A stretch of 64,000 nt of DNA from Bacteroidota bacterium (GTDB lineage: Bacteria > Bacteroidota > Bacteroidia > Cytophagales > Cyclobacteriaceae), in the NCBI GenBank assembly GCA_018266435.1, contig JAFEAL010000002.1, forward strand, positions 186,001-250,000, given 5' to 3'. The notes under the pieces were generated by a model. It searched no databases and was not told where the DNA came from. It saw only the letters and a list, made by a program, of their open reading frames with translations. The position numbers and the translations under genes are program-made. Shown here piece by piece: positions 18,785 to 27,139 of this stretch (positions are counted from its first letter, which is position 1; every line of letters starts with the position of its first letter).

Positions 18785-20407
18785 TTATTTTTTATACCCC
18801 GGCCCTCTTACACAGCGCCCCGGCATTGCTCCGGTGTGGTTGCCATTCTTCAACACCAGAATTCCATTCACTAACACATGATGAACTCCCGTGGCATACT
18901 GGTGTGGGTTTTCAAATGTGGCGTGATCTGCAATTTGAGTTGGATCAAACGCCACCACATCGGCATAATTACCAACTTTCAGGCTTCCGCGCTTTTTAAT
19001 TTTTAAGTTCTGTGCAGGTAACGAAGTAAGACGCCTCACGGCTTCTTCTACAGTCATCAATTTTTGCTCACGAACATATTTCCCGAGCAGGCGTGCAAAA
19101 CTTCCATATGCCCGCGGATGTGCCCCCCCATCGGTAAATGGCTTCACCGCTGGAATAGAGGCCGCATCAGAACAAATGCTAACGTATGGTAATCGCAACA
19201 TTCGCTTTACATTTTCTTCCGAGATCAAAAAAAAGATACAAGGTATAGACGAGCGATCAGACGTGATCAGGTCAAGCATGGTTTCGTTTGCATTTTTTTT
19301 GTGGTGACGAGCTATTTCGCTGAGCCGCTTGTTACGGTACAGTTTGTTGAGTGAATCTTTTCTAAACCCCAGCACCATGACATCTTTGGGATCAGAATTG
19401 CGCGAGGGAATACCCAACTCCAAATCGCGTAGTACTTTTTTTCTAACCACGGTATCTTTCAATCGCTTGCATAGCTCGTTCATTCCTCCTTCTTGCACCC
19501 ATGTAGGTAAGCGAGCCGTCAAGCTGGTGCCGCTGGCGTTGTAGGTGTACATGTCTGCCGTAATTTTCAATCCTGATTTTTGAGCGCTGTCAATTTTATA
19601 AATGACTTTGTCTATTTTATCCCAATTCCAGGGGTTGCTGATTTTTAAATGATAGATCTCCGTGGGGATTTCAGCTTCTTGTGAAATGCGAAACGTTTCT
19701 TTCAGTGCCGCAAAGATATGGTCGCTTTCGTTGCGCATGTGGGTAATGTACATGCCTCCGTAAGCGGAAGCAACTTTACACAGTTCAATCAATTCTTCAG
19801 TTGACGCATAATCGGCTGGGGCATAAATCAAAGATGAACCTATGCCCATGGCTCCTTCTTTCATGGCAGTTTCAACCAACGATTTCATTTGGCTCTGCTC
19901 TTGAGCGTTGGGTTTTCTGTTCTCATTTCCCAGTACATAATTTCTAACGGTAGTGGCACCAACAAACGAAGTAAAATTGGTTGATACTCCTTTTTTTTGA
20001 AGGTAGTTGAAATACTCGCCCAGCGTTTCCCATGTTGAATCTTTGGAGTTTCTTTTTTTGCGAGGGCCGGGGCTCCATCCCTCACCAAATACCTCGAGGG
20101 TAACTCCTTGCTTGAGGTCACTCATTGAGCGGCCATCCTGAATCAGCGACTGATCAGCCCAACTGAGCATGTTGATAAACCCTGGAGCAACGGCTAATCC
20201 GATTACATCAATTTCTGTTTTGCCTGTTGCCCTCGATAGGTCGCCAATGAAAGCAATGGTGTCGGCATTGATACCGATATCTGCGTGATAGGGCTTCCCG
20301 CCTAGTCCGTCATATATCAATCCGTGACGAAGAACAATATCAAATTTTTTTCTTTCAGGATTAAAAGAAGAAAATAGCAGAAGCGAGATCAGTAAAAGGA
20401 TACGCAT
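18785..20407 (-). CDS. D-aminoacylase-family amidohydrolase with altered metal site
   Basis: A 540-aa amidohydrolase-superfamily protein of the N-acyl-D-amino-acid deacylase group, with an N-terminal hydrophobic export signal. The beta-sandwich start (DIVLRHGLIYDGLGGKPYHA) and the TIM-barrel are clear, and the second metal-site histidines His223 (YITHMRNE) and His253 (EIYHLKIS) are present, as is the SDAASIP aspartate. The usual HxH after strand 1 is replaced by NMLSW (PGFINMLSWAD, 76-85), and the usual bridging Cys region reads LEVFGEG. It is therefore a divergent subfamily whose activity cannot be assumed. It is last in a run with sucAB and an M15 peptidase, 17 bp after the peptidase gene. 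Confidence 0.78.
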   Translation of the reverse strand: MRILLLISLLLFSSFNPERKKFDIVLRHGLIYDGLGGKPYHADIGINADTIAFIGDLSRATGKTEIDVIGLAVAPGFINMLSWADQSLIQDGRSMSDLKQGVTLEVFGEGWSPGPRKKRNSKDSTWETLGEYFNYLQKKGVSTNFTSFVGATTVRNYVLGNENRKPNAQEQSQMKSLVETAMKEGAMGIGSSLIYAPADYASTEELIELCKVASAYGGMYITHMRNESDHIFAALKETFRISQEAEIPTEIYHLKISNPWNWDKIDKVIYKIDSAQKSGLKITADMYTYNASGTSLTARLPTWVQEGGMNELCKRLKDTVVRKKVLRDLELGIPSRNSDPKDVMVLGFRKDSLNKLYRNKRLSEIARHHKKNANETMLDLITSDRSSIPCIFFLISEENVKRMLRLPYVSICSDAASIPAVKPFTDGGAHPRAYGSFARLLGKYVREQKLMTVEEAVRRLTSLPAQNLKIKKRGSLKVGNYADVVAFDPTQIADHATFENPHQYATGVHHVLVNGILVLKNGNHTGAMPGRCVRGPGYKK

Positions 20408-20424
20408 GAACGAATCTAATCAAT

Positions 20425-21132
20425 TTAGTGACACGCTACACCGTTCACATAGTTTTCAATTGAAGAAACGGCCTGCGCTTGCTCACTTCCTTCAAAGCCT
20501 ATGATATCGGTATAGGTAATTTGTTTTTGGTATTCGTCTAAAAAAATCTTCGACAATGGTAAATATGACCAATGCCATTTCTCTTCTTCGTAGCCGGTTC
20601 GTCCGTGTGATTTATTTGTGTAGGGTTGGCAGAATCCATACTCCGGGGCGTGTGCTGTTAACCATTGATAGATTTTCAACCCTTCATCTTTTTCGAAATA
20701 ATTATTATCCAATGAATTCAAATCCATGTCGGTTCCCCAATGATGACGCGAGGTGCCCGGCATACTGCTGTACAACATGATAAGTCTGGCTCGTTCTTTC
20801 AAATCTGTAACCGTGGTTAAATTTTTTCCCTCTACCATTCTTTTTCCAGTCCACTTATTTTCCCATATATCTTTTTGGCTGTAAAAATTTCGGGTAGCCG
20901 AAATAATTACGAGATGAATGCCCTCCTTCTCTGCGGCAGCTGCCATTTTTTGAAATGCCTGATGTGTTTCTTTACGAAGGAATCCATTCAGCGCGCTGCC
21001 CTTTGCCACTTTAGAATTAAGTTGTACAAAACGGGTATCGGTTGCCGGATCAAACCGGCCAAGCAGATAATTTTTGTCGATTGAGTTTTGTGAAAAAGAA
21101 AAAACCGGTAGCAGAAATAATATAAGTTTCAC
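20425..21132 (-). CDS. M15 (VanY-like) D,D-carboxypeptidase
   Basis: A 235-aa zinc peptidase of MEROPS M15B. The N-terminal signal (FLLPVFSFSQ) sends it to the periplasm. The zinc site matches SxHxxGxxxD at 128-137 (SRHHWGTDMD), giving His130 and Asp137 as ligands. EKWHWSY (184-190) supplies Glu184 as general base and His187 as third ligand. The family trims the terminal D-Ala of peptidoglycan stem peptides or acts as an L,D/D,D-peptidase. It begins with GTG, 17 bp after sucB, and is followed 17 bp on by a D-aminoacylase homologue. Confidence 0.87.
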   Translation of the reverse strand: MKLILFLLPVFSFSQNSIDKNYLLGRFDPATDTRFVQLNSKVAKGSALNGFLRKETHQAFQKMAAAAEKEGIHLVIISATRNFYSQKDIWENKWTGKRMVEGKNLTTVTDLKERARLIMLYSSMPGTSRHHWGTDMDLNSLDNNYFEKDEGLKIYQWLTAHAPEYGFCQPYTNKSHGRTGYEEEKWHWSYLPLSKIFLDEYQKQITYTDIIGFEGSEQAQAVSSIENYVNGVACH

Positions 21133-21149
21133 AACTCGGTTTTTAAAAA

Positions 21150-22670
21150 TTACACTCCCAGAATTAGTCTTCCGGGGTCTTCAAGCATTTCCTTCACGCG
21201 CACCAAGAAACTCACAGACTCGCGACCGTCAATAATGCGATGGTCATACGAAAGTGCCAGGTACATGATTGGTCTTACTACCACCTCACCTTTAATGGCA
21301 ATGGGTCGCTCAACTATGTTGTGCATTCCAAGAATAGCTGCCTGAGGCGGATTAATTATAGGCGTTGAAAGCATGGACCCAAACACGCCACCATTGGTAA
21401 TGGAAAAAGTACCTCCGGTCATTTCTTCAATAGAAAGTTTACCATCGCGGCCTTTGGTAGCCAGGCGCACAACTTCACTTTCAATTTGTGCCATGGTCAA
21501 TGATTCGGCATTGCGAATCACCGGCACAACCAACCCGCGAGGTGTAGAAACGGCTATTGAAATATCGCAGTAGTCGTGGTAAATAATTTCATCTTTATCG
21601 ATAGAGGCATTTACTGCCGGAAAATCTTTTAGTGCTGCACAAATTGCTTTAGTGAAAAAGGACATGAACCCCAGCCCTACTCCATACTTTTCTTTGAATT
21701 GATCTTTGTATTTGCTACGCAAGTCCATCACGGGCTTCATGTCCACTTCATTGAATGTGGTGAGCATGGCCGTTTCATTTTTCACGGCTACCAGCCTGCG
21801 GGCGATGGTTTTGCGCAGTGATGTCATTTTTTCCCTGCGTTCGTTGCGAGTTCCCCCTGACGTAATCACAGGCGGAGCCAACACGGGGGCAGGCTTGCTT
21901 TCTTTTGTTGAGGGTTGTGCTTTTATGGCATCTTCTTTAGTTATCCTTCCGCCTACACCAGATCCTGAAACCTGAGTGGCCGGTATATTTTTCTCATCCA
22001 AAATTTTTGCGGCAGCCGGTGACGGTGTGCCTGAGGCGTACGAAGTGGTGGTACTGGGCTGCACAGTAGTAGCTTGCGCGGTGGGCGTGGGTGTTACGGT
22101 CGGGGCTCCGCCTTCGGTCACCTCAATTTTACAGATCAGCCCACCAATGGGTAATGTGGTTTTTTCCTTAGCAACAATGCGAAGCGTGCCGTTTGCTTCT
22201 GCCGGCAGTTCAAATGTGGCTTTATCTGATTCTACTTCGGCTATGATTTCATCCAGCTTTACAAAGTCACCATCTTTTTTGAGCCAGGTAGAAATTGTTA
22301 CTTCTGTGATAGATTCACCCACGGCTGGCACTTTCATTTCTTTGATTGTTCCGGTTTGCATAGGTTTTGAGGGATTAGTTGGGGTTGCTATTGATGTTGT
22401 GGTTTTGGGTTGTGAAGCAGCCGCGCTTGTTATTGAACTGTCTGCGATTTCACAAATCACGGTTCCAATTGGAACTACATCTCCTTTTTGTTTTATAATT
22501 TTTAGAATTCCGGCTTGTGGCGCAGTAAGCTCAAAGGTCGCTTTATCTGATTCTAGTTCAGCAATCACTTCGTCCATCTTTACCACTTCGCCATCTTTTT
22601 TCAGCCAGTTGGCAAGGGTTACTTCTGAAATCGATTCACCCACCGTTGGAACTTTTACTTGTTGCCCCAT
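21150..22670 (-). CDS. sucB: Dihydrolipoamide succinyltransferase (E2 of 2-oxoglutarate dehydrogenase), two lipoyl domains
   Basis: The E2 core enzyme transferring succinyl groups from lipoyl arms to CoA. The 506 aa include two tandem lipoyl domains, each with the ESDKATFEL motif (lysines Lys43 and Lys150 are lipoylated). Ala/Pro/Thr-rich linkers and a peripheral subunit-binding domain (about 215-250, [13 protein letters not shown]) follow. The catalytic domain (about 280-506) has the active-site motif [11 protein letters not shown] with His477 and Asp481. E. coli SucB has only one lipoyl domain. It sits in one run with sucA, separated from it by a YCII gene. E3 (lpd) is not in the window. 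Confidence 0.94.
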   Translation of the reverse strand: MGQQVKVPTVGESISEVTLANWLKKDGEVVKMDEVIAELESDKATFELTAPQAGILKIIKQKGDVVPIGTVICEIADSSITSAAASQPKTTTSIATPTNPSKPMQTGTIKEMKVPAVGESITEVTISTWLKKDGDFVKLDEIIAEVESDKATFELPAEANGTLRIVAKEKTTLPIGGLICKIEVTEGGAPTVTPTPTAQATTVQPSTTTSYASGTPSPAAAKILDEKNIPATQVSGSGVGGRITKEDAIKAQPSTKESKPAPVLAPPVITSGGTRNERREKMTSLRKTIARRLVAVKNETAMLTTFNEVDMKPVMDLRSKYKDQFKEKYGVGLGFMSFFTKAICAALKDFPAVNASIDKDEIIYHDYCDISIAVSTPRGLVVPVIRNAESLTMAQIESEVVRLATKGRDGKLSIEEMTGGTFSITNGGVFGSMLSTPIINPPQAAILGMHNIVERPIAIKGEVVVRPIMYLALSYDHRIIDGRESVSFLVRVKEMLEDPGRLILGV

Positions 22671-22695
22671 AATAATTTTTATTAATGAAAATGGT

Positions 22696-23028
22696 TTAAA
22701 TGACTTCCCTTATTTCTGCAAATCCGCCTCGCTCAAGAATCGGGCAGGTTTTGATAATTTCTGTTGCTTGATCAAGATTATTAGATTTTAATAAAATATA
22801 ACCTCCCACAATTTCTGTCCCTACTTTATAAATATTGTTTTGAGTCTGGCCTTTAGTATCTATCACTTTGCCATTGAGCGACAGTGCACGACCACCCGTA
22901 AGATTTCCATTCTTAACAAGGGACTCCATCCAGCCTTTTACTTTCGATTGATGAGTGAAATTGTCTTCATCCGAATGTTGGTCTGTTCTTCCGTCAGGCT
23001 CCCGAAAAAGAATCAAAAAATCTTTCAT
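22696..23028 (-). CDS. YCII-domain small protein
   Basis: A 110-aa single-domain protein of the YCII (YciI-like, dimeric alpha+beta barrel) family. It begins [12 protein letters not shown], has [16 protein letters not shown] in the middle, and ends with the [18 protein letters not shown] segment and a final strand. YCII proteins are thought to be small enzymes or ligand binders; functions are mostly unknown, and some members accompany sigma factors. Its place between sucA (5 bp upstream) and sucB (25 bp downstream) shows cotranscription with 2-oxoglutarate dehydrogenase, but no link to that complex is known. Confidence 0.8.
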   Translation of the reverse strand: MKDFLILFREPDGRTDQHSDEDNFTHQSKVKGWMESLVKNGNLTGGRALSLNGKVIDTKGQTQNNIYKVGTEIVGGYILLKSNNLDQATEIIKTCPILERGGFAEIREVI

Positions 23029-23033
23029 TGTGA

Positions 23034-25751
23034 TTAGTCGAGCGCTTGATTAATAATTTTTTGTTGCTCGGCATCATGTACTTTTTTAAAACCCGTAGCA
23101 GGTGAAGCACTGGCTTTGCGCGAAATCAATTCAAGTCCTTGCATATTGCGCAAGATAAACGACCAATAGCCCATATTGGCGGGCTCTTCTTGTACCCAGA
23201 TTAATTTTGCGCCTTTGTATTTTTTCAAAACTACATTGAGTTGTTTTTCGGGGAACGGGTGCATCTGTTCCATTCGCACGATAGCTACTTCTTTGGTTTT
23301 CTTTTTCTGTTGGCCATCGAGCAAATCGTAATATACTTTGCCTGTGCAAAGTATTACTTTTTTCACTGCCTTAGCATCTGCGTTGGGGTCATCGATCACT
23401 TCTTGAAAAGATCCTTTTGTAAAATCTTTCAAAGGAGAAACGACTAATGGATGCCGCAACAATGATTTGGGCGAAAACACCACACAAGGTTTTCTGAAAT
23501 CCCAAGTTACTTGCCTGCGCATTAAATGGAATAGGTTGGCCGGTGTGGTTGGGTTACAAATCACCATATTATACTCGGCACACAGTTGTAAGAAGCGTTC
23601 GGGGCGTGCATTAGAATGCTCAGGACCTTGCCCCTCGTACCCATGAGGAAGCAACAACACAATCCCATTCATTCTTTGCCATTTTGATTCGGCACTGGAA
23701 ATGAACTGATCAATCATTACTTGCGCGCCATTGGCAAAATCTCCAAACTGTGCTTCCCAAATCACCAATGCATAGGGCGATGACATAGCATATCCGTACT
23801 CAAAACCCAACACGCCTAGTTCAGATAATAGTGAGTTGTAGATTTTAAATCGCTGTTGTCCTTCTTCAATATGATCGAGGCCACAATAAGGCTCGTTGGT
23901 ATTGGCATCGAAAAAATAAGCATGACGGTGGCTGAACGTACCCCGTTTTACATCCTGACCAGTCATGCGAATGGGTACTTTTTCATACAAAAGAGAACCG
24001 TAGGCCAGCAATTCAGCTTCTGCCCACCCTAAAATTTTAGTTTCAAAATAGGCTTGTTTGCGGTCTTTCAATAATTTTTCAATTTGCTTGAGTGGTTTAA
24101 ATCCCTCAGGTATTGTGGTTAGTGCTTTGGCTACTTTATCAACCGTGGCTTGTTTGATTCCGGTTTCAGGAGATTGATCAAAATCTTCGGGCTTAGATTT
24201 ACTTAGCTTTTCCCATTCACTCTCTATTTTCTGTGTTTTGTATGGAAGGGGTTTTTGTTTTACTTCGTTGAGGCGGTCTTGCAGAAGATTGCGGAAACTT
24301 TTATCCATCTCATCAGCCAACGTTGCGTCTACATCCCCTCGCTCTATCAATTTCTTTACATAAACCTCACGGGGGTTGGGGTGTTTTGCAATCAGATTAT
24401 AAAGTTTCGGTTGCGTGAATTTGGGTTCATCGCTTTCATTGTGGCCATGTCTTCGGTAGCAAAGCATGTCAATGAAAATGTCTTTGCCAAATTGCTGACG
24501 GTATTCAACAGCTAAGTTGGCGCAGAACGTAACGGCTTCTGCATCATCGCCATTTACATGAAGAATAGGGGCGTCAACAATTTTGGAAATATCCGTACAA
24601 TAAATGCTCGTACGGGCATCGTCATAGTCAGTGGTAAAGCCAATCTGGTTGTTGATAACGAAGTGTATGGTACCCCCTGTGGTGTAGCCCGGCAAGCCCG
24701 ACATTTGAATTACTTCATAGCCGATGCCCTGCCCGGCTATAGCTGCATCGCCATGAATCAGAATAGACATTGCTTTGTTTAAGTCACCCTGGTATTCATC
24801 ATCAATTTGCCCGCGGGTGTAGCCAATTACCAAAGGATTTACTGCCTCAAGGTGTGAGGGATTTGGGGTAAGTTTCACGTAAATTTTATTTCCTGAAGGG
24901 GTATCAATATGGCTTGAATATCCCAAGTGATACTTCACATCACCATCGCCCATGGTAAGGTCAGGGTTGATGTTGCCTTCAAATTCGGTGAAGATTTGTT
25001 CATATACTTTTCCGAGAATATTGGTAAGCACATTCAACCGGCCACGGTGTGCCATACCGATCACTGCTTCTTTTACTCCCAATTCAGCTGCCTTATTGAT
25101 AATGGTTTGAAGTGCGGGGATGGTGTTCTCTCCGCCTTCCAGTGAAAATCTCTTTTGCCCAAGAAACTTGGTGTGTAGAAAATTTTCAAATACTACCGCT
25201 TCGTTCAGTTTATTGAGTATTTTTTTCTTCTCATCTAAACTGGGATTATAATTGATAAACTCTTTTTGAATTTTTGAATAGAACCAAGCCCTAATCTCAT
25301 CGTTGCGGATAAAATTATATTCAAAACCGATTGTACCGAGGTACAGTACCTTTAAACGCTCAATGATTTTTCTCAGAGAGGATTTGGGCATCCCCACTTC
25401 GGCTGCCACATCAAATTCTACATCAAGATCTGCATCGGTCAGTCCAAAATTGGTGTGGTCTAACTTTACTCCGTGATCTCTGCGCTCACGAATTGGGTTG
25501 GTGTTTGCTTTTAAGTGACCAAATGAACGATAAGCAAAAATTAGTGTGCGTACATATGTTTCTTTAATGTTTTGACTATCAGCAACGGGAGAACTTTGGC
25601 CGTTGTCGCCAAAACGTTGAGTGGAAAAATCATACCCCTCAAAGAATTTTTGCCAGGAAATATCTACCCCGCTGGGATTCTGTTTATAACTTCGATAAAG
25701 CTGATCGATATATCCTGCGTCAGCATTGGAGATGTACGAATAGGTATCCAT
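23034..25751 (-). CDS. sucA: 2-oxoglutarate dehydrogenase E1 component
   Basis: A thiamine-diphosphate decarboxylase that oxidatively decarboxylates 2-oxoglutarate and loads succinyl onto E2. The protein is 905 aa, normal for OdhA/SucA. Visible are the N-terminal E2-binding stretch (SNADAGYIDQLYRSY), the substrate motif GMAHRGRLNVL, the TPP-magnesium region HGDAAIAGQG and FVINNQIGFTT, and the transketolase-like C-terminal half. ATG 25751 is chosen: an in-frame TTG at 25772 overlaps the -7 promoter box. The gene opens a five-gene run with a YCII gene, sucB, an M15 peptidase and a D-aminoacylase homologue. Confidence 0.96.
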   Translation of the reverse strand: MDTYSYISNADAGYIDQLYRSYKQNPSGVDISWQKFFEGYDFSTQRFGDNGQSSPVADSQNIKETYVRTLIFAYRSFGHLKANTNPIRERRDHGVKLDHTNFGLTDADLDVEFDVAAEVGMPKSSLRKIIERLKVLYLGTIGFEYNFIRNDEIRAWFYSKIQKEFINYNPSLDEKKKILNKLNEAVVFENFLHTKFLGQKRFSLEGGENTIPALQTIINKAAELGVKEAVIGMAHRGRLNVLTNILGKVYEQIFTEFEGNINPDLTMGDGDVKYHLGYSSHIDTPSGNKIYVKLTPNPSHLEAVNPLVIGYTRGQIDDEYQGDLNKAMSILIHGDAAIAGQGIGYEVIQMSGLPGYTTGGTIHFVINNQIGFTTDYDDARTSIYCTDISKIVDAPILHVNGDDAEAVTFCANLAVEYRQQFGKDIFIDMLCYRRHGHNESDEPKFTQPKLYNLIAKHPNPREVYVKKLIERGDVDATLADEMDKSFRNLLQDRLNEVKQKPLPYKTQKIESEWEKLSKSKPEDFDQSPETGIKQATVDKVAKALTTIPEGFKPLKQIEKLLKDRKQAYFETKILGWAEAELLAYGSLLYEKVPIRMTGQDVKRGTFSHRHAYFFDANTNEPYCGLDHIEEGQQRFKIYNSLLSELGVLGFEYGYAMSSPYALVIWEAQFGDFANGAQVMIDQFISSAESKWQRMNGIVLLLPHGYEGQGPEHSNARPERFLQLCAEYNMVICNPTTPANLFHLMRRQVTWDFRKPCVVFSPKSLLRHPLVVSPLKDFTKGSFQEVIDDPNADAKAVKKVILCTGKVYYDLLDGQQKKKTKEVAIVRMEQMHPFPEKQLNVVLKKYKGAKLIWVQEEPANMGYWSFILRNMQGLELISRKASASPATGFKKVHDAEQQKIINQALD

Positions 25752-25769
25752 ATTATTTGAGAATGTAAT

Positions 25770-25777
25770 CAAACCTA
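25770..25777 (-). promoter_or_regulatory. -7 promoter box for sucA
   Basis: On the minus strand the bases read TAGGTTTG, an exact TAnnTTTG match 19 bases before the sucA ATG. No good -33 element is visible at the expected distance. Confidence 0.45.
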
Positions 25778-25791
25778 ATATGTTTCTTTTA

Positions 25792-25810
25792 ATTATTAAA
25801 ATTTAATAAT
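25792..25810. repeat. 19-bp AT palindrome upstream of sucA
   Basis: ATTATTAAA, a single A, then TTTAATAAT: a perfect inverted repeat of 9+1+9 bases, 15 bases upstream of the sucA -7 box. It could be an operator for the sucA operon. All-AT palindromes also arise by chance in such DNA. Confidence 0.3.
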
Positions 25811-25909
25811 CGTTTATACAAATAAGCTGTATAAATCTTTAAAATAGTTGATTTTATGCCCTTTTGCTCAAATCATTAAAATTTAGTCGGATATAATTCT
25901 TGTTTGGGG

Positions 25910-25939
25910 TTGTCCAAAGTTCAAAAACATTTATTTTTG
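25910..25939 (+). promoter_or_regulatory. rpsP promoter (-33 / -7)
   Basis: TTG at 25910-25912, a 19-base spacer, then TATTTTTG at 25932-25939: both elements of the Bacteroidota promoter at standard spacing. The predicted leader is about 40 bases long before the ATG at 25983. Confidence 0.65.
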
Positions 25940-25982
25940 CAGACTTTTTTTAAATCAGGACGAGATCCAAAACTAAAAACAA

Positions 25983-26501
25983 ATGGTAAAAATCAGATTG
26001 GCCCGAAGAGGCCGCAAAAAACTCGCAATGTATGATGTAGTGGTGGCCGATGCGAGATCCCCACGCGATGGTAAGTTCATCGAAAAAATTGGCACCTACA
26101 ATCCGCTAACTGTTCCTGCTTCTATTGTACTGCAAGACGATCGCGCATTTCACTGGTTAATGGTAGGTGCACAGCCTACAGACACCATTCGCGCCATTCT
26201 TTCTTATCGCGGTGTTATGTACAAAAAGCATTTGCAGGTAGGCGTAAACAAAGGAGCCTTGACTCAGGAACAAGCCGATACAAAACTGAATGATTGGTTA
26301 AAAGCTAAGCAGGAAAAAATTCAGGAAAAAATTAACCATGTAGCAAAATCAAAAGCTGATCAGGCCAAATCTCGCAAAGAAGCAGAAACTAAAATACGCG
26401 AAGCTCGGGCCGAGGCTATTCGCAAAAAAGCAGAAGTTGTTGTTGCCGAGCCAGCCCCTGCACCTTCAACCGAAGAAACTGCAGCTGAGCCCCAGGCATA
26501 A
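25983..26501 (+). CDS. rpsP: 30S ribosomal protein S16 with long C-terminal extension
   Basis: A small-subunit protein. The first ~80 residues are the canonical S16 fold ([29 protein letters not shown], then GTYNPL and [17 protein letters not shown]). The remaining ~90 residues form a Lys/Ala/Glu-rich helical tail ([25 protein letters not shown]), an extension usual in Bacteroidota but absent from the ~82-aa E. coli protein. It is cotranscribed with or next to rimM, whose product matures the 16S head region near S13/S19. Confidence 0.97.
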   Translation: MVKIRLARRGRKKLAMYDVVVADARSPRDGKFIEKIGTYNPLTVPASIVLQDDRAFHWLMVGAQPTDTIRAILSYRGVMYKKHLQVGVNKGALTQEQADTKLNDWLKAKQEKIQEKINHVAKSKADQAKSRKEAETKIREARAEAIRKKAEVVVAEPAPAPSTEETAAEPQA

Positions 26502-26520
26502 TTTTTATAGTGAAATTCAT

Positions 26521-26550
26521 AAATGCCAGTACATTGTGCTGGCATTTTTT
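26521..26550 (+). terminator. Intrinsic terminator between rpsP and rimM
   Basis: The stem AAATGCCAG (26521-26529) pairs with CTGGCATTT (26539-26547) around a 9-base loop and continues into a run of six T. It ends 6 bases before the rimM ATG, so rimM expression needs read-through or a promoter inside this region. Confidence 0.75.
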
Positions 26551-26556
26551 ATTAGT

Positions 26557-27066
26557 ATGGATATCCCCGGCTATTATAAAATAGGTTATATCGCCAAAAC
26601 TCACGGCCTCCGGGGCGAAGTAACTTCTGTTTTTGAAAATAACTTTGAACTGCATAAAGCCGATTTAATTTTTATTGAATTGGATGGCGGCCTCGTTCCG
26701 TATTGCATTGAACACGCATCTGATCGGGGAGATAAAACATTTTTAAAACTTGATGGCATTGATACACTAGATCAGGCATCTGTCCTTAAAGGGCATGGAG
26801 TTTACGTTGCTAAGGCCAATCGACCAAAACTAAAACGAGGCTTATTCTATGATGATGAAGTACTCGGGTTTTACGCAGAAGACGAAATCGTTGGCCCGCT
26901 GGGAAAAGTATTGGGAGTGCAGAGACAGGGGATGAATAAATTATTGGTTATCCTTACCGAAAAAGGAGAAATTTTGGTGCCCATTCATTCTCCGCTCATC
27001 AAAAGTATAAACAAATCTCAGCAGAGGATAAAATTAAATTTGCCCGAAGGATATTTGGAAATATAA
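26557..27066 (+). CDS. rimM: Ribosome maturation factor RimM
   Basis: A 169-aa protein with the two RimM beta-barrels. The N-terminal domain starts YYKIGYIAKTHGLRGEV, the family signature. The C-terminal PRC-barrel contains LIGFYAEDE-like and VLGVQRQGMNKLLVI segments and ends in VPIHSPLIKSIN. It assists 30S head assembly with S19. The start is set at ATG 26557; the open frame runs further upstream but would read back through the terminator hairpin and rpsP. The rpsP-rimM order matches the widespread rpsP-rimM-trmD-rplS arrangement, although trmD does not follow here. Confidence 0.93.
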   Translation: MDIPGYYKIGYIAKTHGLRGEVTSVFENNFELHKADLIFIELDGGLVPYCIEHASDRGDKTFLKLDGIDTLDQASVLKGHGVYVAKANRPKLKRGLFYDDEVLGFYAEDEIVGPLGKVLGVQRQGMNKLLVILTEKGEILVPIHSPLIKSINKSQQRIKLNLPEGYLEI

Positions 27067-27139
27067 CTTCGCATGTACTGAGAATATATTTCGTGTAAAT
27101 CAAAAAAGCATGAAACCTCTAATTGTGTAATTTCAACAC

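Noticed and set aside
21976-22791. 271-codon open frame on the plus strand opposite sucB
   Set aside because: It is antisense to a certain gene; its composition follows from the Pro/Thr/Ala linkers of sucB and no family was recognised.
25752-25772. TTG start of sucA at 25772
   Set aside because: It would overlap the -7 promoter box; ATG 25751 is the natural start.
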